Below are positions 46,644-57,276 of a DNA stretch of 64,000 nt, one piece after another. The stretch's first letter is position 1, and each line of letters begins with the position of its first letter. Under the pieces are notes generated by a model. It was not told the origin of the DNA. It was given only the letters and a program-made list of their open reading frames with translations, and did not search any database. The translations under genes and the position numbers were made by a program. Source of the DNA: Craspedostauros australis (Eukaryota > Bacillariophyta > Bacillariophyceae > Mastogloiales > Achnanthaceae); contig JAMXDE010000036.1 of the NCBI GenBank assembly GCA_026770025.1, positions 372,001 through 436,000 on the forward strand. Direction: 5' to 3'.

Positions 46644-46737
46644 TGGGACAGAAGGGATGAGTGCAAGAGCGAGACAAGGAAGTGTGACGAGAGACGATTT
46701 GTGTGTGAATGAGTATGGTGGTGCGACAATGGAAGGG

Positions 46738-47513
46738 TGTCAGGAATCGGGGGTACGACTTTGCAAAGATACCGTATTCTGCCGCAGCTCCCATGAGGAC
46801 TGACTGGAACCGGAATGGTATTAAGTGCAAAGATACCCATGATTGCCGCAACCCCAATAGCATCTCCCAGACAAACCGCAACCTAGCAATCGACCAGTTG
46901 CACTCGGACAGCCCAATGGCCTTACCTGTCTTATGCGACATCCAAGCACCCTCATCCAGTGGCCTACTCGGCCATGTCCCGATAACGGTCGGGAACCGAG
47001 AGATCTATGACGATGGCAACACACCAGCCCTGAGTGAATTGAATGAGCGCGACAACCAATATATCTGAACAAGTCGACGCGTCCCTGAGAACCTAATGTG
47101 AGAAAGCGAAACAGAGGCGATCCCTATTCACCCAAGACCACGATCCAGATGACAATAAGTTCCAAGCATCCAAAGGCAACCATCGAGATGACCGGAGAGA
47201 GGAACTGAGATGAAGTGGGACCAGCGAGGTGACAGGAGACCGAAGGAGAGGTACCTACAGGTCTACGAGTATGAACTTGACGAATGTAGGTGCTCTCCAA
47301 TCCTCAGCCAAGCAAGCGATGAACCACGATGAAAGCAAGATGAAGATGCAGACGAAAGGAGCCAAGCTAAAGGGTGTAACCTCGGGTGGCTACTGCAGAT
47401 CATGCTTATTGTGAATTGGAATCGAAAGGAGATGAGCATGTTGTGCTCACAGTTCTAAAACGGTACAGACTGATAACAGATTAGTCTACTACTATATCCC
47501 CGGATTTCCAACA
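46738..47513 (+). repeat. 3' LTR, copia family 3
   Basis: A 776-bp LTR following the purine tract GGAAGGG, matching the 5' LTR except at about five positions. Confidence 0.95.
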
Positions 47514-47879
47514 CATAACGACGAGGAAGATCGGAGCGAATCCAATCATGAGGATGATGAGATCATACCATCCAGCGACGAAGCCGACGATGACACAGGC
47601 GTCACCCCTCCGAACACACCAGCGAGGTCTACACATGGTACACCATCCAGACCTCCACCAAGCAAACCAAATAAGCGTGGCATAGCTAGAAAGGAGAGGA
47701 TCCGACGTCACGAAGCACGAGGCAGGAAGGGAGAAGCTAATCCCAAGTCAACTACAGGGAAGAATATTCCCAGAGCTCTGCGTGAGCTCGCAGACTTCAA
47801 CGAACGAGGTCGAAAGGAAGAGGGCTATGAGAGCGATTCATCATCCCATGAGGCGAGTGACGAACTCAGCGATGAGGTG

Positions 47880-49649
47880 ATCGACGACTCCAACAACGAA
47901 ACCACAGATGACGAAGAAATCGAAGACGAAGATGAAGAGATCGAAATCACTCACCATAGCACAACAGGACTATATGGGATGAACGCAATCATCACCGAAG
48001 TACCAGCGATCGACATTGGATTGTCGATGCAAGACAAGAACAAGGAACCAGAGAAGCACATCGAACCAACGACATTCGATGGAGCCTTCAATCATCCAGA
48101 CCCTATTCATCGAAAGGGATATCGAGCAGCCATCAAGAAGGAATTCGACTCCATGGATACACGAAAGGTATACAGCAAGATCAAACAAGACGCCATCCCA
48201 CGCGGCCGCAGATGCTGCAAATGCAAATGGGTCTTCAAGCTGAAACGCGACGGCACACATCGAGCACGACTCGTTGCATGTGGCTACTCACAAGTCGCAG
48301 GAGTGGACTTCCAAGAGCACTACTCACCCGTCATCCATGACGTGACCTATTGGGTCATGATGGTGATCATGCTGATCAAGAAGATGGACTGCGCACTCGT
48401 CAATGTCGTAACGGCATTCCTACACGGAGACCTCGACGAGGAGATCTACATGAACTGTCCCAACGGGATGAATCATCAACCAGACGAAGCCCTGACCCTA
48501 CACAAGCCAATCTACGGGCTTGTGTAGAGCGCCAGGCAATGGTTCAAGATGTTGGTATCGACCCTCAAGAATATCAACTTCGAACAGAGCGCAGCAGACC
48601 CGTGCCTGTTCTACAGGAAGACGAACGAAGGAAGCATGATCGTGGCCATCTACGTGGACGATTGCTTCTGTTGCGGAGACTCCAAGGCACTGGAGACATT
48701 CCTGAAGGATATCCAAGGCAGTAAATTCAAGGTGACAATCCAGCGCGGACTCGGAGACTACCTCAGCTGCAACATTGAGTTGAACCACGACAAGACCAGA
48801 GCGACATTGCGTCAACCACATCTCATCCGACACCTCATCGAAGAGTTCGGAACCAAGGTTGAGAAGATGCAGCGCTACGGGACACCGGGAACCCCGGGTC
48901 AAATCATCGTACGACCGTCCGAAGATAACGGATTGCAGAAGGTCGGACCAGAAGAACATGCCGAATACCGCCGAGGCGTCGGTATGCTACTCTTCCTCAT
49001 CAAACACTCGCGACCAGATATCGCGAACCCTGTGAGGGAACTCTCCAAGGTATTGATCGGGCCCACCAAGGCCGCAATGAAGGAGATGTATCGGATCATC
49101 AAGTACGTGATCGATACAAAGGACTATGGATTGAAAATCCATCCAGCACGTCCAAACAACGACGGCTGGGACATGGAGCTCTTCTGCGATAGCGAATATG
49201 CAGGAGACAAGAACACGAGAATCAGCGTAGGAGGGTTCATCCTATACCTGTGTAAGGTACCAATCCTTTGGCGATCCAAGGCACAGAAGGCCGTCACACT
49301 CAGCTCATCCGAAGCAGAATATGTTGCCCTTTCCGAAGCGGCAAAGGAAATCTTCTTCGTCGTGCAGCTACTCGAAAGTGTGGGCGTCCCAGTGAAAACA
49401 CCGATCAAGGTTCGCGTGGACAACATCGGAGCGATCTTCATCGCCAAGAACCCATCAACATCCCAACGATCGCGGCACATCGACGTGCGCCATCACTACG
49501 TGAGGAACATGGTAATCAACAAAACCATCGAAATCATTTTCGTCAAATCCGAACAGAACACAAGCGACGGATTCACCAAGAACATCAAGGCCGACTTACA
49601 GCGTGAACACGAGAAGTCGTACCTTGACACATCGAGAACATTCGAATGA
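47880..49649 (+). CDS. copia family 2 reverse transcriptase and RNase H part
   Basis: The continuation of the outer element beyond its guest. RT: CKCKWVFKLKRDGTHRARL, GYSQVAGVDFQEHYSPV, AFLHGDLDEEIYMN and IYVDDCFCCG. RNase H: FCDSEYAGD, LSSSEAEYVALSEA, RVDNIGAIFIAKN and HIDVRHHYVR. It is close to family 3 in these domains, so families 2 and 3 are sister lineages, distinct from family 1. Confidence 0.9.
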
Positions 49650-49669
49650 CCGAATGCACACAGGAAGGG

Positions 49670-50474
49670 TGTCGAGATGTACATGTGAGTATATGTCGAG
49701 GTGTACGTGTATATGTGCATCGTTCACCCGTTATTCTCTCATACGCACTTGGACGGTATAACTACATTCGTGTCGATAGTACACTGTGATTCGTCAGAAT
49801 TACAGTGGAAATGGAACACACGAAAAGGGGCAAGATTTCTGGAGGAAATTTGCAAACAACGATTTCTGAGAGAATTGGAAGATCGTCCGTCCATCCATCA
49901 ATGGTACCAAGAGAATCTCGAGGTACTTCCCAACTAAACCTCAGATGACGATATCATCTGACAGGCTACTGCATCACCAATGGAACATGACATCTGGAGA
50001 GCAGAAGGACGCCTACTGACGTCGACAGGATGTCATCGTGTCACCACGTCAACATCTGTCTCCAAGTCAGAGCAGGAGGCAAAGATCCGATGACCGAAGG
50101 ACATCAGGATCATGGATACAGAAGGTGAACTTCAAATGGCAAGTACTCATGGAGTAGGAACCAGTACTGAATGAACGGAGTGTCGAATGTGGAGTACGCA
50201 TCGAGCACGGAGTATCGTGTAGCATGAGCACACGATATTGAGAGAGAGAGAGAAAGAGAGAGAATACAGAGAGGGGCGAGAGAGCATCTCGTGTACTGAC
50301 TCATAGTCGGAGACTGAATCTACAAAACAGATTGAAGCACCGAGAGCATCGGGCAAGAGAACGGGCGTACACCGAGAGGATTGGAGTAGCCAAGTAATGA
50401 AATAGCAAACAGACGACTATCAACCAACACCATCTTCCACGATCGTAGGTTACCGTGAGCGGAACTTGCCAACA
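49670..50474 (+). repeat. 3' LTR, copia family 2
   Basis: An 805-bp LTR preceded by the purine tract AGGAAGGG. Its outer edge (50474) abuts the HARBI1-like gene. Confidence 0.92.
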
Positions 50475-51511
50475 TAGGAAGGGGAGTGAGGAGGCGGCGG
50501 AAGGTCGCTGTGAGAGTATGATTGCCCCCACTCTGCGCACTGACGCAAGTGTGTGAGAGTAGAGTTGTATGCAGAGTGCTTGTGCTGCTTGCTCTTCTTG
50601 ACCTTGATCACTTTGCCCTTCAGATTCTTGGCGGTGCTGAAGGCGGCATCTGCAGCGACAGCTGTTCCCTTTGGGAGCTTCATGATGTGCTCGTAGATGT
50701 GCGCCCAGACACAGGACGTGGAATCGTGAAAGCTGCCGGGAGTGTTGACCGCACAGTTGACGACTCGCCCTTTCAAGTTCCAAACCAGCACGAGATTGCG
50801 GTTGACGTCCTTGGTCCACCCATTGAAGTCGCGGTTCTGCTCGGCGGGAAGCACTGGTGCGTGGCTGATGAGCTTCAAGCCATCAATCACTGCTACGACG
50901 CCAGGCGCAGCAGGGAAGGACTTGCTGATGTCCTTCATGTCATCGAGGGCGTCATCGCTTCTATCCCAGAACACCTTGGCGAGGTCATGCATGATTAGTG
51001 CTTCTAGCACTGCGTCCATGCCCAAGTTGAGGTAGTCGTGGAAGACGCTAACGATGCAACCGAATTGGGGTGAGAGGTTCTTGAGCTCGGCCTTTGAAGT
51101 GAAATACTTCAAGACGATTGCAGTCACATCAATGTGCGTGAATCTGCGACGCTTCAGATCCCATTGACGCGGGGCCACAGATCGTTGGTTGACCGGAAGA
51201 GCCTCGATGGATGGCTTCAAGACAGCGGCGAGTTGGACGAAGGACTCCCTGGTGATGCCAACGAAGTTGTAGAACTCCATGGCATCACCATGTGCAAGAA
51301 TGTTTTGCCAGAAGGTGCCGGTGTCATACGAGAAAACCCCTGAGCTCTTGTAGCGGCCTCTGCACAAAGCAGTGGGCAAGCTGTCGTGGAGGTAGTCGGC
51401 CACAGCGAACGTGAGAAGACGCTGCTGTGCCATTAGTTGTTCGGCGATGATGATGAGGACGGTAGCGGTGGCTACCTCGCTGCGGCGTTGGAGGAAAGAG
51501 GAGTAATCCAT
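50475..51511 (-). pseudogene. HARBI1-like DDE transposase gene, 3' end cut off by a copia LTR
   Basis: The frame runs from ATG 51511 (MDYSSFLQRR) for about 345 codons, then enters the LTR. A DDE_Tnp_4 nuclease core is visible: AVIDGLK (D210), TPGSFHDS (D263) and RQCAEWGQ (E327), plus AADAAFS (D288). A helical N-terminal region lies upstream. HARBI1-type proteins are nucleases of PIF/Harbinger transposons or domesticated derivatives. The catalytic triad seems complete, but the sequence just after it diverges into Ser/Pro-rich residues and the family's C-terminal end is absent. Either the transposon's own 3' part was lost when LTR copies recombined here, or an intron begins near E327. Harbinger elements make 3-bp target duplications. 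Confidence 0.8.
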
Positions 51512-51997
51512 GATGATAGAGCAGATGCCAATAATATAACACGAAACGCAAATCATACCACAAGCTCTTGGAACAAGCTACATGAAGGAAGGCCACGACG
51601 TGCATGAAAGGAGATGGACAATCGACATAGATTGATGGTGCATGCAAGGGAGGAAGTGGAGGGTCGCGTGACGATACTTGACCGACAGAGGTCGATAAAA
51701 ACTGATGCCAACGCTTGTGAGGGAAGAAATCACATCGACTCGAAATTACCGTTGGAGGAGCGATTTGAGAGGAAGGCACGAGATGAGATCTCGACGAAAA
51801 GTGAGAGTTGAGTTATGAACGGTCTTTTTGGGGCGTTCATAACTCAACACCAGGATTTCATAATTTTTTCGATTGACGTTATACGCTCGTTTCGGTCCTG
51901 GTCACCCCCTGTTCGAAAGGTATCTTGTGTTCATAATGGAGTGATCTGATTGGCTTAGAAGCCGATAATATGAAATTATGAGCCACGCAAACACCTC
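51512..51997. other. upstream of the HARBI1-like gene, unresolved
   Basis: No gene seen. It contains a strong hairpin (51807-51848) and related TTTCATAATTT / GAAATTATGA sequences at 51855-51866 and 51970-51979. These may be the end of the Harbinger-type element, but the opposite end is not visible. Confidence 0.45.
51807..51848. repeat. perfect hairpin, 15-bp arms
   Basis: GTTGAGTTATGAACG pairs exactly with CGTTCATAACTCAAC across a 12-nt loop (GTCTTTTTGGGG). Confidence 0.92.
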
Positions 51998-53107
51998 CAG
52001 TGGAACACCGCATGAAGATCAGCAACATTCCAGTGGCACGCCCGGTTAAGAGAATTGTGTGAGTGAGGCAAAGAATGCAAAGCACGATCACAAAAATGGA
52101 GAAAGAACATTGATACTCTCAAGCTGCATCAAGAGCAATAACAAGTCAGTGGAACACCGCATGAAGATCAGCAACATTCCAGTGGCACGCCCGGTTAAGA
52201 GAATTGTGTGGGTGAGACAAAGAATGCAAAGCACAATCACAAAAATGGAGACAGAAACTTGTGGAACAAAATGGAAATCTTGGTCTCATCATTTGGCATC
52301 AAGAACAACAAAAAAGTAAAAATGAGGAAATTCACTTGGCTGGTTCGTGAATTTCCTCGAACTGTATCAAATGGTTATATCGAAACCGGCGGTTTGCAAG
52401 GATTTTCTCACCGGTTCGTGTCAGCAAACAGCGCGCGAATCCAACTCGGGAACTCAAGCACGACCAACACGACGAAGGCGAAGCCACCATCAACTACCTG
52501 CAAACGTTAAATAATACTATTTTGCCGCCCTAACCCCATCTATTCTTGTGTTCACGAATCACGGTTTCTGATGTGAGGTGACAAACATCGGCACAGAGGT
52601 GAATGTGCGGCTTGGTGTTCCAGTGACACATCCCAGAACGACTGTGCATTCGAGGTGGGAAAGCTCAATGATTGCCGGAGCTTTGTGCGTCTTGTCTCTT
52701 CCCCGCTTTGTCCAGTCTTCAAGGAGCGCGAGCACTGACTGGGAGAGAGCTGACACTATGTCCCACCATGACGAGGTGTTGAACACAGGGGAAATGAGAA
52801 CAGTGGGCACGGATTTGGTGATTCAATTTCTCCTCGTGATGGGTGCCTGGTCTGTGCTGCACCGTTCTGCACTGCTCGCACAGACGCGTGTGTGTATGTG
52901 TGTGTACGCGCTATTAGCCTGATGGGCGTTGGAGCACATTGATGGCGGCAGCCGCAACCGCAGCCGCAACTGACGAACCACATCAAGACCGCAACAAGTT
53001 GCAGGCAAGGCGCATTGAAGCTCCGCAGCTGGGAAACGAGCTGCCGATGCTATCACAAATTCTGATCTGGCCAGAAATTCAGCCTCCACGAGATCAACGA
53101 ATTCAGC

Positions 53108-55246
53108 ATGACCTCTCGCTTCCTCTTCGCAAGCATCACCATCGCCGCTGCCATGACGGGCAACATGGTGGCTGGTGCCAATTGCGGCAATCCATGGCGC
53201 GACCCCTGCCTTTCTGATTCAGATCCTCGCTACAAGGATGATGCCAAGTATGACATTGCCGATCAGCCAGGAATCTCGGTACGTCTTCGCAACGCAACGA
53301 GGGGGGCATGATTATGCTCGCACCTCTGCCAATACTGCCCACCCCCTTCGTCCTCGCCTCGCCTCACCTCATCTTTCTTCCTATTGTCCGGTACGTGGCC
53401 AATTTGCTGTTTGGCATATCCCCATGCATATCAATCGCATACTTTTGCTTCTTTCTCTCTTTCTCGCTGTCTCTCAAGCCCGCCTTTGCTGGATTCTACG
53501 TCTGTGATTCGTACGCTTACGGACCAGACTCCCAACCTCTCGTGGTGGAAGCAACCCCCATCACTGGACTAGGGACCATCTTGACGGCTGGGTTCCCATC
53601 AAGGCTGTACAGCAACTACACATACTCAGGGACAAGATCACTTGTTCATCGATACAGCATCAATGCCCCAGCACCAGAGGTCGGTACGATTGGGCTGGCG
53701 ACGGCCGTGGACGTCTTTGGAACGTCAACCTTTGAGCTAGATGGGAGACTCATCACCTTGCCCTATCAAAGCAACCTGGTTTCCTCTCGCCCCCAGGAGG
53801 GTGAAGAAAACACGATCACATACATGGTTGGAAATGACACAACTATAACCAAGGGAGACGTGGCGGGTCAGAGCCACTTCACCCTCGTGACCACAATCAC
53901 ATGCCTCGATGCAGCCTGCAATTCTCAAAGAGAGATTACTTCTCTTTACTACCGCTCCGAGTTGTACTCTTTCTTTAGCTGCCACAGCCAGCGCATCACA
54001 GAGGACGAGTTCATTGCAGGCATCAGGAGCGACTACGACGAGTTCGCTGTCCCTGAAGCATTACGCATCGAGGTGCCCATGACCAACACTTCGCTCACTG
54101 GCGTTTACCCATCAGAGGAGCAATGGTGTGAGGCAAGTACATCTATTCTGTATTCTACAGATGCCAAGGCTTTATTTTTGCAGTGCAGTTGGCATCGGCG
54201 ATCCTTTTGTCCTCACAAATCTGCCACTGCTTTCTCTCTCACACATTCTCGATCTTCTTTCATTTGCTATCTCTCCCTTCCCTCCATGCATTCCACCAAT
54301 CAATCAATCAATCAATCAATCAATGCATGAACAACACAGTTCGACCCCAACTGCGCCACAAACCCATACCAAGAGCCAACCACACCCGTCAAGGCAGGAG
54401 TCATCGCTGGATTCACCATCGGCAGCGTCCTCTTCTTCCTCATCGCAGTCGCCATCGCAGTCTACATCTACAACAAACAACAGGCAAAGAGATACCGCAC
54501 CGCATTCGCCGCACGTGTTGCACAGACCATGAGCATCCACGTACCGGCCAGACGCATGGATGCCGCAGCATTGGCCCGCGAGTTCCAGAAGATCGACGCC
54601 CAATCCACGGCCGACAAGAGTGGTCGACGTGCAAGCTCCGTTGGCAACATCACGAAGGAGGGAATGTGGGAGTTCTTGAGCTCTGGAAAGGCGGTCGAGA
54701 TGAACCGTCATGACTTCGAAGCGTTGTGGGCGGTGATGGATGCCGATGGCAGCGGATATGTTGACTTCCTTGAGTTCTGTGCTTTCATGGGTCAGGTGAG
54801 TGTGCTTCCTGTTCTGTGGGGTGGCGTCGTGTGTTTCACTTGGTATGTGTGGGTGGTTTGCGTGGATAGTATGCGCAGCTGCCATGATGGTGCGCGTGCA
54901 TGGTGTATCTATGTTGCCAACCATCCATTCATTCATTCCTTCATTCCTTCATTCATTCGTCACGCTATCGTACTCGCATCTGACCTGATGTCTTTGTTCC
55001 GAAACCATCCATCCCTTTCCGCTACGATCTTTGGTTGCTTCTTCGACTGCGCAGTGCCATGAGGAATACGACGATGCTCGCGACAATCGCACGTTGATGG
55101 CGGAGCGCTTGTCCCGTCGCTTCTCCATGCGCCTGTCGCAGATCGAGGAAGACGCTGCAGGCCAAGCTGCCGATGCTGCAGCGACAGCCGATCCTGAGAA
55201 TCCTGGAGGAGAAGAGGAGGAAGACGATGTGCCAAGTAGTACTTAA
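53108..55246 (+). CDS. single-pass membrane protein with cytosolic EF-hand, copy 2
   Basis: Exons 53108-53278, 53479-54132, 54340-54795 and 55055-55246, with the same lengths and phases as copy 1 (21764-23913); 490 residues. The GC donor (GAG then GCAAGT) is kept. Signal peptide, extracellular domain, transmembrane helix and the EF-hand loop DADGSGYVDFLE are intact, so both copies look functional. Replacements are concentrated in the extracellular part (for example LASALDAY to LATAVDVF), while the transmembrane and EF-hand exons are almost unchanged. That pattern fits a constrained cytosolic part and a freer or diversifying ectodomain. The family is unrecognised. Confidence 0.82.
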
Positions 55247-56459
55247 TCGCCAGCTGAGGAGCGCGCCATCGTGGGTCAACTGGAGATGCCACCGCTCGCC
55301 AGTTTGGCAATGATCAAGTTTGGAGTCGGTGAAGAGAACACCGGCTGGTTGCAAGGAGTGATGGCAAGATGTCGTGTCATGGCCGCACCTTGGACAAAAG
55401 TGCAGGCGCAGCTGAATGCGCTCACATTCCGCAATGTGAAGTTCTTGGAATACAATAATGGAATAGACTAGTCAAGTCGAGGCATTGAATCTGCACCATT
55501 ATACTATACTACAACTATGCAACACCATGTCTTCGATGTCATGTGATGTGAAGCCATTTGAAGTGCTGCCTTTGCGATGTGGGTCAGCGACAAGATCGCG
55601 CTTGTTGATATCCGAACCCGAATCTGGTCGAAGTAGTCAATATTGGATCTTCGACAAGGCCGTAAATGCGAACACAATGTAATCGTTGGAATTCAGTAGG
55701 GACAGACTATCTCCAAACGTCCCACTTTGGTGCTCGAAAATTAGCATGACAAGTTGGACTATCGTGTACTGTTGTGACACGATCCGGAAGGGAAAGCCTA
55801 GCTGACTGCCAGATTCAAGGAATCTGATGATGAAGTCAACTGGGGGTGACCATCTGGGGAGTAGTAGTAGATGACAATGAGTAGATTAGTGTTGTTGTGC
55901 TGATCTTGAGTTGTGCTATTGGTTATTTGGATAGTCTGCATTGTGAGTTGATCAGTTTGAGATGTAGGATGAAGAAACGATAATCAGTTGAGTAGTGCGG
56001 CTCTGCACTGATCGTCAGAGGTTCAGTGCTGAGAGCGGACAAGCCCTCTCTTTCTCTCTTTCTCTCTTTCTCCACTATCTCATCATAGTAGTTCTACGTT
56101 CGAGTACAAAGCCTTGACACCTTGATTGAAGTTGTGTTTGAGAACGCAGGTTGTCAAGCCACGGGAATTGTAGTAGGATTCCCTGCTTGTGTTGAAGCAG
56201 GGAGGATCTCTTTGCTGTTGTCGTGCAGGGTCGTCAGCTGGCATGGCTGACAATGGAATTCAGGTTGGCTGCAACGCAAGGGTTCAGAGGAGCATATAGT
56301 TCCCAGAATGCCTTGATCCCATTGACTCAAGTGAGTTTTGAGTCAGCAGAAATTCATGAGTAAAAGTGGGAGAAGGAGGGAAAAGAGTGATTGTCCCGTA
56401 TTTGTTGGCAGGAGGTTTCGCGCCAAAATTGACGCGCCAAAACAATTTCATGGTGCGAC
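55247..56459. other. 3' flank of EF-hand gene copy 2
   Basis: It begins with the in-frame open extension to 55471, then continues as the counterpart of 33626-34563. No gene. The E2F-like pair lies at 56416-56443. Confidence 0.5.
56416..56427. promoter_or_regulatory. E2F-like palindromic site
   Basis: TTTCGCGCCAAA, identical to 34520-34531 and again followed by GACGCGCCAAAAC. The function is inferred from the consensus only. Confidence 0.45.
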
Positions 56460-57276
56460 TGTCGAGATGTACATGTGAGTATATGTCAAGATGTACATGT
56501 ATATGTGCATCGCTCACCTGTTATTCTCTCATACGTACTTGGACGGTACAACTACATTCGTGTCAATAGTATGCTGTGATTTGTCAGAATTACAGCGGAA
56601 ATGGAACACACGAAAATGAGCAAGATTTCTGGAGGAAATTTGCAATCAACGATTTCTGAGAGAATCAGGAATGTCGTCCGTCCATCCATCAACGGAAACG
56701 TATGGTATCGAGCGAAACGCAATATACCTCCCAACTAAACCCCAGATGACGACATCATCTGACAGACTGCTGCATCACCAATGGAACGTGACATCTGGAG
56801 AGCAGAAGGACGCCTACTGACGTCGACAGGATGTCATCATGTCACCACGTCGACATCTGTCTCCAACTCAGAGCAGGAGGCGAAGATCCGATGACCGAAG
56901 GACATCAGCATCATGGATACAGAAGGTGAACTTCAAATGGTAAGTACTCATGGAGTAGGAGCCAGTACTGAATGAACGGAGTGTCGAATACGGAGTACGT
57001 ATTGAACACGGAGTATCGTGCGCGACGAGCACACGATGTTGAGAGAGAGAGAGAGAGAGAGAGAGAATATAAATAGCAGCAAGAGAGCATCTCACATACC
57101 GACTCATAGTTGGAGACTGAATCTACAAAACAGGCAAACGTGCCAAGAGCATCGGGCAAGAGAACGGAGACACCCAGAGGATTGGAGTCTCAACGTAATG
57201 AAATAGCAAACGAAACGACTATCAACCAACACCGTCTTCCACGATCGTAGGCTTCCGTGAGCGGAACTTGCCCACA
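56460..57276 (+). mobile_element. LTR of copia family 2, block copy 2
   Basis: An 817-bp LTR (TGTCGAGATG to TTGCCCACA) with the same left flank as the LTR at 34564 but a different right flank. There is no target duplication (GCGAC before, GTCAT after). Its GA run is longer than in the other copies. It runs directly into a copia RT fragment of another lineage. Confidence 0.88.

Larger units (their letters stand above)
39500..47513 (+). mobile_element. LTR retrotransposon, Ty1/copia, family 3 (inner element of the nest)
   Basis: An 8,014-bp element inserted in the pol region of family 2, flanked by CATAAC (39494-39499, 47514-47519; the duplication is 5 or 6 bp depending on where the LTR ends). 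LTRs are 776 bp each (39500-40275, 46738-47513), TGTCAGGAATC to TTCCAACA. I count about five differences between them, so it is young. Parts: leader, gag-protease, a noncoding stretch, integrase-RT-RNase H, purine tract GGAAGGG. It looks near-whole with about one interruption of the coding region. Confidence 0.94.
34564..50474 (+). mobile_element. LTR retrotransposon, Ty1/copia, family 2 (outer element of the nest)
   Basis: LTRs at 34564-35358 and 49670-50474 (TGTCGAGATG to CTTGCCAACA) enclose a plus-strand gag-pol region. A second copia (39500-47513) sits inside it. Without that insertion it would be about 7.9 kb. The LTRs differ by a few per cent by eye plus short indels, so it is clearly older than its guest and than family 1. 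The coding region looks broken at a few places. No matching target duplication is seen (GCGAC before, TAGGA after), which suggests recombination between LTR copies rather than one simple insertion. Confidence 0.9.
51998..57276 (+). repeat. segmental duplication, copy 2 (uninterrupted form)
   Basis: A direct repeat of 20654-24180 plus 33626-35358. It holds the EF-hand gene, about 1.2 kb of flank and an LTR of copia family 2. Sequence across 55505-55515 shows the site before the family 1 copia entered copy 1. Confidence 0.92.

Noticed and set aside
34564-50474. Family 2 copia as a simple insertion into the HARBI1-like gene
   Set aside because: The sequence left of the 5' LTR is duplicated block sequence, not the rest of the gene, and there is no target duplication.
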